Of a stretch of DNA of 64,000 bases, positions 34,201 to 44,506 are shown piece by piece (position 1 is the first letter of the stretch; every line of letters begins with the position of its first letter). The stretch spans positions 186,001-250,000 of the forward strand of contig MU839084.1 in the NCBI GenBank assembly GCA_030685235.1, in the 5' to 3' direction. Source of the DNA: Copromyces sp. CBS 386.78. Lineage: Eukaryota > Ascomycota > Sordariomycetes > Sordariales > Sordariaceae. The translations under genes were made by a program, and so were the position numbers. Below the pieces are notes generated by a model. It was given only the letters and a program-made list of their open reading frames with translations. It was not told the DNA's origin and searched no databases.

Positions 34201-35762
34201 CTGAGCGGAAAAACCTAGCCTTCAACTACGAGATATGTTCGGATATTGCGCTTGATCTGGTGGTCATGGGAGATCCTGGACGTGTGCGGCAAATCATCAC
34301 AAACCTGGCGACAAACAGCATCAAGTTCACACATGAGGGCCATGTCAAGCTCGACGTCTTTGTCGAACAGGAAACGGATGACACTATTGAGGTGAAGTTC
34401 GTGATTCGGGATACAGGCATCGGTATCAAGGAGGAAGTGCTAAAACGACTCTTCCAACCTTTCAGTCAGGGAGATCCATCGACAGCGCGGAAGTTTGGGG
34501 GTACCGGTCTTGGGCTAACTATTTCCAAGAACTTGCTGGAACTGATGAATGGGCGTATAGCGCTCGCTTCAAAACAGGACGAAGGAACTTCAGCCACATT
34601 CTGGATCCCATTCAAGAAGCCACAAAAAGAAAATTCGGCTACTGGTCCGCTGTCTGACAGATTGCAGGGCGAGGCAAGCGTGTCTTGCAAGAGCCCGCTT
34701 CCGGCTGACCAGGAACCGAGTGGGCTGAGCGGTGAGCAGAGGTCGGCATGGAGACAATCCTCGATAAGCCTCTCCACTACCACCTCACAGGAGGAGCTTA
34801 CCATGCCGGATCGTAGCAAGATTTTCATCCTGGTAGTCGAGGACAACGAGATCAACCAGAAAATCGCCATCAGAACGATCAAGAAACTAGGCTTTCAAGT
34901 CGCGGCCGCCTGGAACGGCAAGGAAGCTCTCGAGTACCTGTCCGAAGCCAGTGCCGGCAAAAAAAGGAAACCGGACATCATCCTGATGGACGTCCAGATG
35001 CCTCTGATCGATGGATACCTGTGCACCCATCTCCTCCGGCACCATGTCCCCTACAGAACCTACGTTAGGGATGTGCCCATCGTGGCCATGACCGCCTCGG
35101 CAATCCAAGGCGACAAGGAAAAATGCAAGAGGGCGGGCATGGATGATTACCTCTCGAAACCGGTCAAGAGGAAGACGCTCGAGAAGATGTTGCTCAGATG
35201 GTGTACCACCAAAAGGGAGGACCTTTCCCTAACAGCATCGCAGTGCTCAGAGTCGGGCGAGCATTGCTGCAGTGCGGATATTCCCGCTGTTGGGCTGGAT
35301 GAGGGAGAGCCGTCTGACTTGGACTTGAATGCCTATGATAATGTCGAGGATGAAGGGTCAAGTCTTGCTACGCCTATGGGTCCCGTCCGAGTTGCAGAGG
35401 GGGTTTCTCAAGGTGGCGGTGCTGGCGATGGTCAGGTTCAACACTCTCCGACGGCGGGATACTTTTCGTCGGGGTCAGCTTCTGGACAAGGCGTACCAGG
35501 GACGACCACAAACCCTACAGGAGACCCTGGGGCGCAGACAGTGCTTGGTCAAGCTGAGCAACTTGTTGATTCGGCGGAATACCAAATACGACCGAGCGTG
35601 GAAGACACGGCGACAAGTTCGACGTTGGTGAACCAGAGTACACAGACACAGGGAGAGGCGTTGACGGAGGAGAACCTGGTCAAGCTCCAGGAGGAACAAA
35701 GGAAAGAGCTGCAGGAAGAACAAGATAAGGAGCTGCAAAGCAAACAAGTGAAGGGAGGGTAG
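31300..35762 (+). CDS. Hybrid sensor histidine kinase with multiple PAS domains and receiver
   Basis: Four exons: 31300-33226, 33283-33609, 33673-33899 and 33951-35762, giving 1430 residues; every junction keeps frame. The ATG at 31300 (MGPGLPSSPDD) is the first in the open frame. Order: divergent PAS-like regions near 107-190 and 398-520; a clear PAS_3-type fold near 536-650 (ERFRLICDIMPQLVWTAGPD); a fourth PAS-like region near 665-780; HisKA with phospho-acceptor His830 in MSHEIRTPITG; HATPase boxes NLATNSIKF, DTGIGIKEE and FGGTGLGLTISKN; and a receiver with ILVVEDNEINQK, Asp1174 in ILMDVQMP and Lys in YLSKPVKR. A 185-residue polar tail ends in ELQEEQ-like repeats. It is a cytosolic His-Asp phosphorelay sensor feeding a phosphotransfer protein; no transmembrane segment is seen. 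The ligand or signal is unknown. The exact fungal kinase group is not assigned. Confidence 0.92.
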
Positions 35763-36218
35763 GAGGGGGAACTACACAATTATGTATCTTCAACAGAAAG
35801 CGGAACCACTTGCAGATAATTCAGTCAGGGCCATGGCACATAAAAGTCTAGGGAGGGTTTCTTGTTTAAAGGATAAAGGCATGATACCAAGGGGTTTCTG
35901 TTTTTGTATGAGTATTTTTTGTATACACTTCTGGTATGTCCAAGCCACCACGGTGTTTCTTCTTATATACGATAAGGGGTAGATCTACGTATGTATATCC
36001 TAGATGAGCATGAAGAAGGACGAAGATTTAGTGGGTATGTGGTACCAGTCAGTGCATGTTATGTAGCGGAATGACAATATGATTCTGGCATGATCACCAC
36101 ATGTAAACCCTACTGTGATGTGACCGTGTTCGCTGAACATTTTTCGTTCCTAATCAGATAACCATCCTCTCTAGACTACTATCCCAGGCAATCATCTATC
36201 CTTTCCTAAAACCTCAAT
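35763..36218. other. Convergent intergenic region
   Basis: These 456 bases between the kinase and CDC26-like 3' ends are AT-richer than the coding DNA. No feature is recognised. Confidence 0.5.
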
Positions 36219-38042
36219 CTAACCCCTCCGTCTCCCATGAGCCGCAGCCCTCCCTCCCCCTCCAGCACCACCAGCACCACCACCAACCTGTCCCTCCGGC
36301 GTAACCATCTGCCCGCCATCAGCACCAGCAGCACCAGCAGCACCAGCAGCAGCACCCCTCGACCCAGCCGACGGTGCCACACTAGAAGGCACACTCAAAC
36401 TCGCAGGTCCCCTAGTCAACCTAGCATACAAGCCCTCCTGCTCATCCGCTTCCATGGCCATTCGCCTCCTTTGCGCACGGATCGCGGAGGCTTGCTGGGC
36501 TGCTTGGGCGCGCTGCTGGGCTTGAAGCAGGGCGCGCTGGGCGGGTGTTGTTGTTGTTGTTGTTTGTTGAGGAGTCGTTGTAGTAGTAGTAGTAGTAGTA
36601 GGGGGGCGGGGGAGGATGGGAGGAGTGGGTGCTGGTGGGGGGATATTTTGGGATTGAGATTGGCGGCGGTTTGTGTTGGTATTGGTATTGGTTCGTGTAT
36701 TGGGAGGAGGGGGTTGAGGTTGTTGGTTATGGTGGGTTGTTGTGTGACTGTGACTGTGACTGTGACTGTGCTGGGATTGGGATTGGGATTGAGATTGCGA
36801 TTGCGACGCTTGAGAGGTGGGAGCTTGCGATGCTTGTGAATAGTGTGCTTGATTGACCGGCGTCCCAATAACCTGATTCCCCGACTGGCTGGCAACGGGG
36901 GGAGTATGGAATTGAATCTCATGGCTTTCCACATGCAAGCCGTAGCCGTGGAGGTGGTAGGGCGGGACGAGGATTTCCATTCCTCTTATGTTGTTGTCTC
37001 TGTCTCTGCCACCATTGCTGCTGCTGCTGGTGTTGTTGTAACCATAGTTGACAACGGTGTCGTTATCGTCAGAGGGGGAGGGGACAAGTGGGATGTGCGT
37101 GTTGATATCAAGATCCATTTCCCCCGAGTAGGTGTACCCTCGTGGGAATTGTTGGACTTGGTCGATTCGTTGGGTTTCTTCTTCTGAGGAGTTTACTTCT
37201 GCTTCTTGAGTGCGTTGATCTGATCCGCCATCGTATTGTCCTGGGGCAGCCGGGGTTTGTTGTTGTTGTTGTCCTGTACGCGTCATTGTGCCCCCGCGTA
37301 GTCCCCTTATCCCTCCCGCTCCTCCTGGCATGGTAGATGGAGTTCCCACCGCCGCTGCTGCTGCTGCTGCTGCTGTCGTCGTTGTGGGTCCAGTAGGTCC
37401 ACTGGGAGTAACTGCTGCTGCTGCGCGTGGTTGATGACTGCGGGGTTGCCTCCCTCGAGCAGCCGTCGTAGCCGTCGTAGCTGGTGGTGCTCTCGAACCA
37501 GTACCCATTCGACCGGCTTGTGCTGTGGCCGTCGTCCTCTCTTCCACCTGGACCTGTCCCTGTTGTTGGTGTTGTTGTTGTTGTTGCTGATGTTGCTGCT
37601 GCTGCGCAAGTCGTTGCTGAGCCTGTACTCTCCGCGCCGCCTCTCGCTGTTGCTCCATCATCCACGCCTGTCTTTGCGCATGGCGTTGCGCATAATAACT
37701 CTCGTCTCCGGCATCTTCTTCTTCACTTTCTTCTTCTTCTTCCTCGTCGTCACCGTCGTCGTTGCCGGTGCCGGTGCCGGTGCCCATGTACTGTTCGTTC
37801 ATCCTCCCATGTCCACCGGTGGCACCCAACCCTAACCCACCAGGATGTTCCCTCCCAAAGATCCTCGCTTCAGCAGTGGGCTGCTGTGGTTGGGGGTGAC
37901 CATGGCCCCGTCTCATAGCATCTTGACGAGCTTGCGTGCGAGCAGCGATCTCACGGGCCTTTTGACGCTCGGGGGCGCGATCTTCGTAGGAGGCTATGTC
38001 CTCGGCTGTTATGGTTAGGACTGTTAGGGGGCGGCGGAGCAT
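36219..38042 (-). CDS. CDC26-like anaphase-promoting complex subunit with very long low-complexity tail
   Basis: Single open frame of 607 residues from the ATG at 38042. Only the first 30 or so residues are recognisable: MLRRPLTVLTITAEDIASYE matches the CDC26 N-terminus (MLRR start, hydrophobic-Thr alternation, acidic DI..YE), which in the complex inserts into the TPR groove of CDC16/APC6. The rest is low complexity: an acidic block near 90-115, Gln/His runs, Ala runs, poly-Thr, Gln/Ser dipeptide repeats and Gly/Ala at the end. Yeast and human CDC26 are about 80-125 residues, so this is several times longer. The frame stays open through many trinucleotide repeats, which supports translation or at least selection against stops. 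The call depends on the short N-terminal motif. Confidence 0.62.
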   Translation of the reverse strand: MLRRPLTVLTITAEDIASYEDRAPERQKAREIAARTQARQDAMRRGHGHPQPQQPTAEARIFGREHPGGLGLGATGGHGRMNEQYMGTGTGTGNDDGDDEEEEEESEEEDAGDESYYAQRHAQRQAWMMEQQREAARRVQAQQRLAQQQQHQQQQQQHQQQGQVQVEERTTATAQAGRMGTGSRAPPATTATTAARGRQPRSHQPRAAAAVTPSGPTGPTTTTAAAAAAAAVGTPSTMPGGAGGIRGLRGGTMTRTGQQQQQTPAAPGQYDGGSDQRTQEAEVNSSEEETQRIDQVQQFPRGYTYSGEMDLDINTHIPLVPSPSDDNDTVVNYGYNNTSSSSNGGRDRDNNIRGMEILVPPYHLHGYGLHVESHEIQFHTPPVASQSGNQVIGTPVNQAHYSQASQAPTSQASQSQSQSQSQSQHSHSHSHSHTTTHHNQQPQPPPPNTRTNTNTNTNRRQSQSQNIPPPAPTPPILPRPPTTTTTTTTTPQQTTTTTTPAQRALLQAQQRAQAAQQASAIRAQRRRMAMEADEQEGLYARLTRGPASLSVPSSVAPSAGSRGAAAGAAGAAGADGGQMVTPEGQVGGGAGGAGGGGRAAAHGRRRG

Positions 38043-39068
38043 CTTGGGGTGATTTTTTGCCGGTGGTTTTGGTGGTTTAGGTTTTGAGAGGTGTGAAAAT
38101 CTTGGGAGGGTGAAGGGCGCTGGTCGGGTGGCTGGTTGGTTGCTGGTTGTATTCCTTTATGAGTGATCTTGGGGATAGTTGGAAGGTTTAGATGTCTTTT
38201 TTGAAGGGTGGTTGTCAAGTTCGGTGACTTCGCTGGGTGAGTTTGGGTGTTGATAAAGAGAGTTGAGTGATGAGTGAGTGACCACTTTTTGGCGCAATGA
38301 CGCCCTTGCGATTTGCGACGGCGATGTGATGTGATGCGATGCGGGGCACACAATCGGTTGCGGCAAGGTGTTGCATCAAAAGCTTATAGGTAATGATCGT
38401 ATGGAATGCTGACGAAAGGCTGTCGAAAAAGAATAGAAATAAATCCAATGAGCCTTTGGGTATCTTGTGGTTGTTTTGAGTTTGATCGTCGATTGATGAA
38501 AGTTGATGGAAGCTCCCCCGCGGGACAACGCGTGTGGGATATTCCAGGGTTGAAGGCGCGTGGTGTTGTCTTCGGTTGGAAAGGGTTACGAAGGGTTAGG
38601 GTTATACCAGAAACAGCACCGGATACGGTACCCCCGCCTAGCCTCCCCCCTTTGCCCCATACATAACACTAGTTCGGCGACAGCCTACATTCACGTATGT
38701 GATTTTATAGACAGTAGTTCACATGAGATAGAAAACTTGTGTATATTTCTAACCGATTCTTTATATCTGGGTATCAGGCGAACCTTAACCAGAGGCTCAT
38801 GCATTGGAAAAAAAAAATTGGTAAAACGGCCACTATGAAACACATCAAGAGAAGAAGAATAAACCGAATAGGTATGACCCGCTATGCAACGCAAAAGACG
38901 CTGGCTAGATAACATGTACCACGTACGCATTCTTGTCTCAATGTAAACTACGTATGGTTTGTTTTGCCCAGACAGAGTAAGGGTCACGGATTGCTCCTCA
39001 AAATATTACCAATCGCGAATTCGAAAACAACCAACATGCTGACCCAAAACACCACCAGAGTCTACAAC
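38043..39068. other. Intergenic: CDC26-like promoter and protease 3' region
   Basis: Both neighbours are on the minus strand. No gene is seen in this 1.03 kb. A single telomere-like word, TTAGGGTTA, lies at 38596-38604, about 560 bases upstream of the CDC26-like start. Confidence 0.5.
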
Positions 39069-40629
39069 TTAATCAACACGACGAGAAGAAGCACCACCAG
39101 TGCGTCTGCGGACTCTCGCCAGAGTGCTAGTCACATTGCTGACAGGCAGAATGTCCTTGGGGAGCTCAGTACCAGGCTTGGCAGCAAAGCCCAACTTGGC
39201 GCCCTTGGACCAGTCATTCTTATCCGTCTCGCCGCCCTGGAAAACAACAAACTGGGCCTTGAAGAAGATGTCTCCGTAGATAGCAAAGGGGAAGCCCTGA
39301 GCGCTCTGGAGACCACCGTAGCACCACTTGGACGTCGCAAAGTCGTCCGTGTCGGCGGGAGCGTACTTGATGAGATCACCGGTGAGACGTGCCTTGTAGG
39401 AGCCGATGTGGAGGATCAGGTCCGGGAGGTCGGCGTTGCAGGGGAACACGTAACCGCCATAGTAGTTGTCGCTGCGGGCCTTGGCGATCTGGGTGTAGTA
39501 AGCGTCGACGATGGGCTGGGGAAGCATGAGGAGGGTGGTGCCGGTGTCAGCAATGGCGGCGTGGGGCATGGACTGGAAAACATCCGTCTTGTTGTTGGGC
39601 TCGGTGATGTTGGAGGCGGGGAGGGTGTAGCCGGTGACCTCGAACTCCCAGAAACCGCGGGAAGAATTAACCTCGACGAAGCTAATGGGGCCGACGAACT
39701 CGGTAGGGTCGATGAAGCCAAAGTTGTAGTTGCCAGGCTCAGCCTTATTGAGATTGGCAGTGAACAGCGGCATGGCCAGGTCCTCGATCGCGTTGCCGAA
39801 AAAGGTCTTTTGCTTGCGGGGTTTGACCTGGTTGATGGAGTCGAAGGCGAGACCGACGAGACCGGAGGAGGCAGCGTCATTGGTGAAAGAGTTGGACACA
39901 TAGGTGGCAGACTCGATAGCCTGCTTCCCAACCTCGACACCGCCAATGCTGACCTTGTCAAGGTAAACATTTCCGGACGAGCTGCTGCCGTCACCGTACG
40001 AGATCCTCCAAACATGACCGTCGACGCGCTCAGCAGTGGTACTCTCGGTAACGTTATAGATCTTCTGGCCCTTGCGCTGCTTGGCAGGGGTCTCGGAGCT
40101 GAAAACCCAGAGATCGGAAGAGCCGGTGTCGAAGTTCAGCATGACCGTCTGGGGCGGGGTACCGATCTGGACAGGGGCGAGATACTGAACATCGAATTCG
40201 ACGGGCGTAGCCTCAACCTCACCTGCAAGGGATGTGAGTAAATGTGCGCAGGGATGGGCCCAGAACAATGGAATACGTACCCTGGTTACCAACAGTCTCG
40301 TTGGGGAAGAGGCCATCGGTTAGGGCGTGAATAGTGCCTGGCACCTTGACGCCTAGGTCGGCAAAGACGCGGAGGAGAGCCTGGCGAAGATGGTCGGGTA
40401 ACTTCAGGTTGTACTTTTCGTAGATCTTGGCGACATCTCTGATGCCCTTGCCCTTGACCTTTTGCTGGTACTTGTGGTTGAAAATCTGGGAAACCTTGAA
40501 ACTGTGACCGCCATGCTTGCGGACCTTGAGGTCCTCGGCGCGAACCTGGCTGACGTGAGGGTCACCAGCAACCAGACCAGCTGTTGAGAGAACGGAAGCC
40601 GCAACGGCGGCGACGATGGGGAACTTCAT
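39069..40629 (-). CDS. Secreted pepsin-like aspartic protease (aspergillopepsin/penicillopepsin type, A1)
   Basis: Two exons: 40629-40281 and 40222-39069, giving 500 residues; the intron has a GTACGT donor and TTGCAG acceptor. MKFPIVAAVAASVLSTAG is a signal peptide, followed by a basic propeptide (to about residue 115, with FNHKYQQKVKGKG). The mature enzyme has both aspartate motifs, NFDTGSSDLWVFS (Asp148) and AIADTGTTLLMLP (about 340), and the flap segment WRISYGDGSSSSGNVYLD typical of the aspergillopepsin branch rather than vacuolar proteinase A. The end, VRRRTGGASSRRVD, is an Arg/Ser-rich extension beyond the usual fold. It likely digests extracellular protein at acid pH. No GPI signal is seen. 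Confidence 0.92.
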
Positions 40630-42883
40630 CGTGACAGGAAAGACGAGATAGGCGATGTAGGTGAAAAAATAGGTAAAAGAATGTGTGGCCGAGATGTTCG
40701 ACCGCGACGAATTGCGGTTCTCGGACTTTGTTTGTGTTAAATGAGTGAAGGTTCGACAACTCGTCGAAAGTGAAAAGAGAGTGAGGGAGGACGAGTCAAG
40801 CCGGTGTTTTGGTCAAGAACGAGGAGACTGGCTGGTAGAAGAAAAGTAAGAAGAGGGAAGAGAAGGTGATAAGCAGTCGTTGAAACATGACTCGTAGAGA
40901 AAAGGAGGACCAGAAAACAAGATCATCGGACTTGGCAAACACTCTGTCGTCCGTCCCATGTTCATCCGGTCATCGTTCCTCTCGGTCCTCCCAGGGGCAA
41001 CCAATCTTCTGGTGACGATCCCCAACCGATTGCGAGCTTGGATCAGCCAAGCAGAACACACGCCCTCACGACGTGGTTACCAGCTGTGTGGAGTGGTTTG
41101 AAACCACCTCATGTCGACTTTTCGAGAGCCGACGCCACTGCCCGGTTCGTGACTTTTTGTTTGCTCGTGCCCGGACCTCCGCTTTTGATGAGTCTCCATT
41201 TGGTACATACATACATGTACCCTCAAAAAGACCCTATATCTGAAGCTGTTGTAATCCGACGGCATCCATATAGCAAAAGTGACAAGTGGGCCTACCCATG
41301 GGCAGCGCGTTTCGGAAGCCAACATGCGGTTGAACATCGCAATTTGGAATCATTGGGGGCTCCATTTCAATGAGCACTGCTCGCTTGACCTTCCTCTGCT
41401 CCCGACTGGTCCACAAGTGAGATCGACGGTCCAAAAAGGGACGGGATGTGGGATGCACAGCATCACCAGATGGCACCTTGACAACATATGCAGGGGGAAA
41501 ACAATGGAATGCAATGTGCAAAAAAGAAAGGGCATCGAAGGAAGGGAAGAGAACAAAATTCAAGGGATCGATGCCCCTGAAACATGGGCTGCTGGGTACC
41601 ACGGTAGCGATGGGGTCCAACACCCAGCTGAAGATTGAACCAGCACCAACCAAGACGGGAGTGGCGTTGCGGACTTGCGGGGACAGCTTCACGCCCAAAA
41701 CCCCAAACGAACCAACCAGATCGCCCACCGATGACAGCCGGCCGCAGCGACCTACCGTTGATCGGGGTCCGGTAGTGCTGGGGTGCCACTATTCCCATCT
41801 CGGGAAACCCACTGAATGTCAACCTGAAACGGCGCTTCTGAGAGCTTAACGCAGACAAGCTCGGGGTCACCGGCTCTCATTCGCTGCGGCAAATGGCCTC
41901 AAAGTCCCCCTTGGCGCCTGCCCAAAATTGTGTTTGTTCGAGGTCGGCTTTTAAATGGTCGCATCTCCCTCGTGCCTAAAGTGCTTGCTGAGATTTGTTT
42001 CGTTGTTTCTGGCTCCCGTTGGTTGAGGCCTTTGGCTTACAGCTTTGCTCGTATCTCCATCCAAACAATCCAGATTCATCCAGACGATAGCCAAACAATG
42101 CAAATGCAAGCAGTCGCCTCCCGGTCACTGCCGGCAGCTTCTGGTGTAACACAAGGGCAATATCGGAATATTTGGTCCAGTACCTCGGCTCGAACTGGGA
42201 TCGAAGAGAAGCTCGTTTGCTAGAAATCAGAGGAGATCAGGGGAGTCGCCTTGGGTCATTTGTCCAACTGAAATTGTGCACTTGGCAAGCGGAAGACATC
42301 ATTTCCAATGGAATAACGACTATAAACAAAGCTGGTGAGTACTCTCGGTATGGTTTTAAAAGATGAACTTGGTAATTCTTGGTAAGGAATTCACTTGGGT
42401 TGTTTTGCAATTGCGGTTGTTGTTGATTTTAAATTGTCATCAGTGCTGAATGTTGCAGCAAATGTGGGGCTCACGCTAGAAAAGACCGCTGTCCGCCTAC
42501 CACAAAAATTGCTAGCTCAGATGTGGCTCTAATGCAGGTCCAAGCTTTATTTCTTGTAACCATTAACAACGCCATGCATTCACAACGCCACTGCCTTTCA
42601 ATTGTGAAGGCAACCAGCTGACGCACCTCCAAACTGAAGCATACCTTACCTATCCAAGTTTCTGGATGTTTCCTCGGGGAATTTTCTGGGGTTTACCGCA
42701 GATTCGGAACAGTGACTCTGAAACGAGGAATATTCAAGACAACTTCCTCTCAACTATCGTCAACCTGAAATTCCAAAGTTCTCGCCCAACCCACAACTTC
42801 TAGGTTACTCAACACAAGTCCTCCATCAACACACATTAGAGAGCAAGGCTCAAACCTGACCACCACCCCCAAAAACTCAAAAA
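40630..42883. other. 2.25 kb divergent intergenic region
   Basis: It lies between the protease and WSS1 start codons and holds both promoters. Small open frames on both strands were checked; none has a recognisable domain or a spliceable continuation. AT-rich patches occur around 42300-42560. Confidence 0.5.
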
Positions 42884-44506
42884 ATGTCCGAAATAGACCC
42901 CCTAGTCCTCTCCTACTCCCACCTGCACCACCTTCCCCAGCCCTCCTCCGCCCTCCACCTCCTCAAAAAGATCGCTTCCCTCGTCAAACCCCTCATGCGC
43001 GCCCGCGGCTGGCGCGTCCGCGAGCTAGGCGAGTTCTACCCGGAGCAGGAAAACCTTTTAGGCCTCAACATCAACCGCGGCGCCAAGATTTTGTTGCGAT
43101 TACGCTACCCTTCCGACAAGTCTCTCTTTTTACCCGTCGAGCAAGTAACAGACACGATGCTGCACGAGCTAGCACATATCGTGCACGGCCCGCACGACGG
43201 CAAGTTTCAGGCGCTGTGGGACCAGCTTAGGGATGAGCATGAGGGGTTGGTGATGAAGGGCTATACGGGGGAGGGGTTCTTGTCCGCGGGGCGTCGGCTT
43301 GGTGGTTCTCCCTCCGGAGGAAGGGGACGGATTCCGATGCATGAAGCGAGACGGTTGGCGAGGGAGCAGGCGGAGAAGAGAAAGGTTCAAACGACACTAA
43401 GTGCTGGATCGGGACAGAGACTGGGCGGATCCAGGCCGAGGCCGGGGGAGGATATAAGGAGGGTCATTGCTGAGGCGGTGGAAAGGAGGAGCAAGACTTT
43501 GAAGGGCTGTGGAGTTGGAGTGAAGGATACGGGTGATGAAGGGCTGGGTGAGCAGGAAATCCGCAAGATCGAGGAGCAGGCGACTAGGAATGGCTTTCGC
43601 TCCCAGGCGGAGGAGGATGAGGCGAATGAGGCAGCCATTGCGCAGGCGTTGTGGGAGCTGGTGCAGGAGGATGAGAAGAAGAAGTTTGGCAGTGGCTATG
43701 TTGAGCCCAGTAGGAAGTTTCCGGCTGGGAGTCAGGGGGCTTTTCAACAGACCCAAGAGGACTTGAAGGGCAAAGGGTCAGCGGCATCGTCTTCGTCTAA
43801 ACAACCACCGCCGATTCCTCATGGCACTAAACCGACCACTAGGCCCACGGTCTCATCTCCTCCTTCACCACCGTCTATCCCATCAGAACCCCCCAATGAA
43901 CCCTCGACCGACGGTTGGGCCTGCAGGATCTGTACCCTCCACAATCCCGACACATTCCTCTCCTGCGACGCCTGCGGGACCGAACGCCCGCCTCGGACTT
44001 TGACTACCTCTCGCACTTCCCTTCCCAAGGATCAAACCAGGGGCTCCAGTTCCAGCTCCAGTTCCAGGCTCAGTTCCAATTCAAAGTCTAGCTCTTCCAG
44101 CTCAAAACGCCCAAGCAGCTCGGTAATCGACCTAACCAAATCCCCGCCCTCAATCCGTACCCGCCCATCGTCAAGCTCCCATAGCTCCAAGCACAACTCA
44201 TCCCACAGCCCCAGCTCCAACGCAAACTCAAAATCCCACTCTCACTCCAGAACAGCATCGGTATCAGGATCACGATCGGAATCAAGCTCAGGATCAGGAC
44301 CAGGGTTCAGGCAGGAACTAAAGAAGGACAAGGAGAAAAGAGAAAAGGACAAAGCCAAAGCGATCCTCCAAGCCCAAGCCGAAGCAGACGCCGCCCGCCG
44401 CAAGCTCCTAACAGAAAAATGGCAGTGTTCGTTTTGCGGGAAGAGGATGGAGAAGCAGTGGTGGACTTGTTCTACGTGTGGGAGGATGAAGGATAGTTCC
44501 AAGTGA
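42884..44506 (+). CDS. wss1: Wss1-like DNA-protein crosslink protease (WLM metalloprotease)
   Basis: Single-exon gene of 540 residues from the ATG at 42884. The WLM domain covers about residues 1-140 with zinc ligands in HELAHIVHGPHDGKF (His94, His98, His104). Then come two short LG-type segments, FLSAGRRLGG and SAGSGQRLGGS, the second resembling a Cdc48-binding SHP box. A RanBP2-type zinc finger is at about 344 (WACRICTLHNPDTF with SCDACGTERP). SSSVIDLTKS near residue 412 contains the VIDLT core of a SUMO-interacting motif. A second CxxC..CxxC finger ends the protein (QCSFCGKRMEKQWWTCSTCGRM). Wss1/SPRTN-type proteases degrade proteins covalently stuck to DNA, guided by SUMO and Cdc48. All motifs for that are present. 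It is convergent with TAF2. Confidence 0.92.
   Translation: MSEIDPLVLSYSHLHHLPQPSSALHLLKKIASLVKPLMRARGWRVRELGEFYPEQENLLGLNINRGAKILLRLRYPSDKSLFLPVEQVTDTMLHELAHIVHGPHDGKFQALWDQLRDEHEGLVMKGYTGEGFLSAGRRLGGSPSGGRGRIPMHEARRLAREQAEKRKVQTTLSAGSGQRLGGSRPRPGEDIRRVIAEAVERRSKTLKGCGVGVKDTGDEGLGEQEIRKIEEQATRNGFRSQAEEDEANEAAIAQALWELVQEDEKKKFGSGYVEPSRKFPAGSQGAFQQTQEDLKGKGSAASSSSKQPPPIPHGTKPTTRPTVSSPPSPPSIPSEPPNEPSTDGWACRICTLHNPDTFLSCDACGTERPPRTLTTSRTSLPKDQTRGSSSSSSSRLSSNSKSSSSSSKRPSSSVIDLTKSPPSIRTRPSSSSHSSKHNSSHSPSSNANSKSHSHSRTASVSGSRSESSSGSGPGFRQELKKDKEKREKDKAKAILQAQAEADAARRKLLTEKWQCSFCGKRMEKQWWTCSTCGRMKDSSK

Noticed and set aside
37431..37918. Plus-strand Leu/Val-rich open frames opposite the CDC26-like gene, resembling membrane proteins
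   Set aside because: They are mirror translations of trinucleotide repeats encoding Gln/Thr/Ala on the other strand.
38964..40241. 425-residue plus-strand open frame antisense to the aspartic protease
   Set aside because: It begins at a non-supported start, has no domain, and arises from strong GC3 bias in the real gene on the minus strand.
41038..41870. Several overlapping 80-160 residue frames on both strands between the protease and WSS1
   Set aside because: They overlap each other on opposite strands, none shows a domain or consistent codon bias.
42180..42200. Minus-strand AGTTCGAGCC resembling a tRNA B box
   Set aside because: The flanking sequence does not form a T stem and no A box is found at the right distance.
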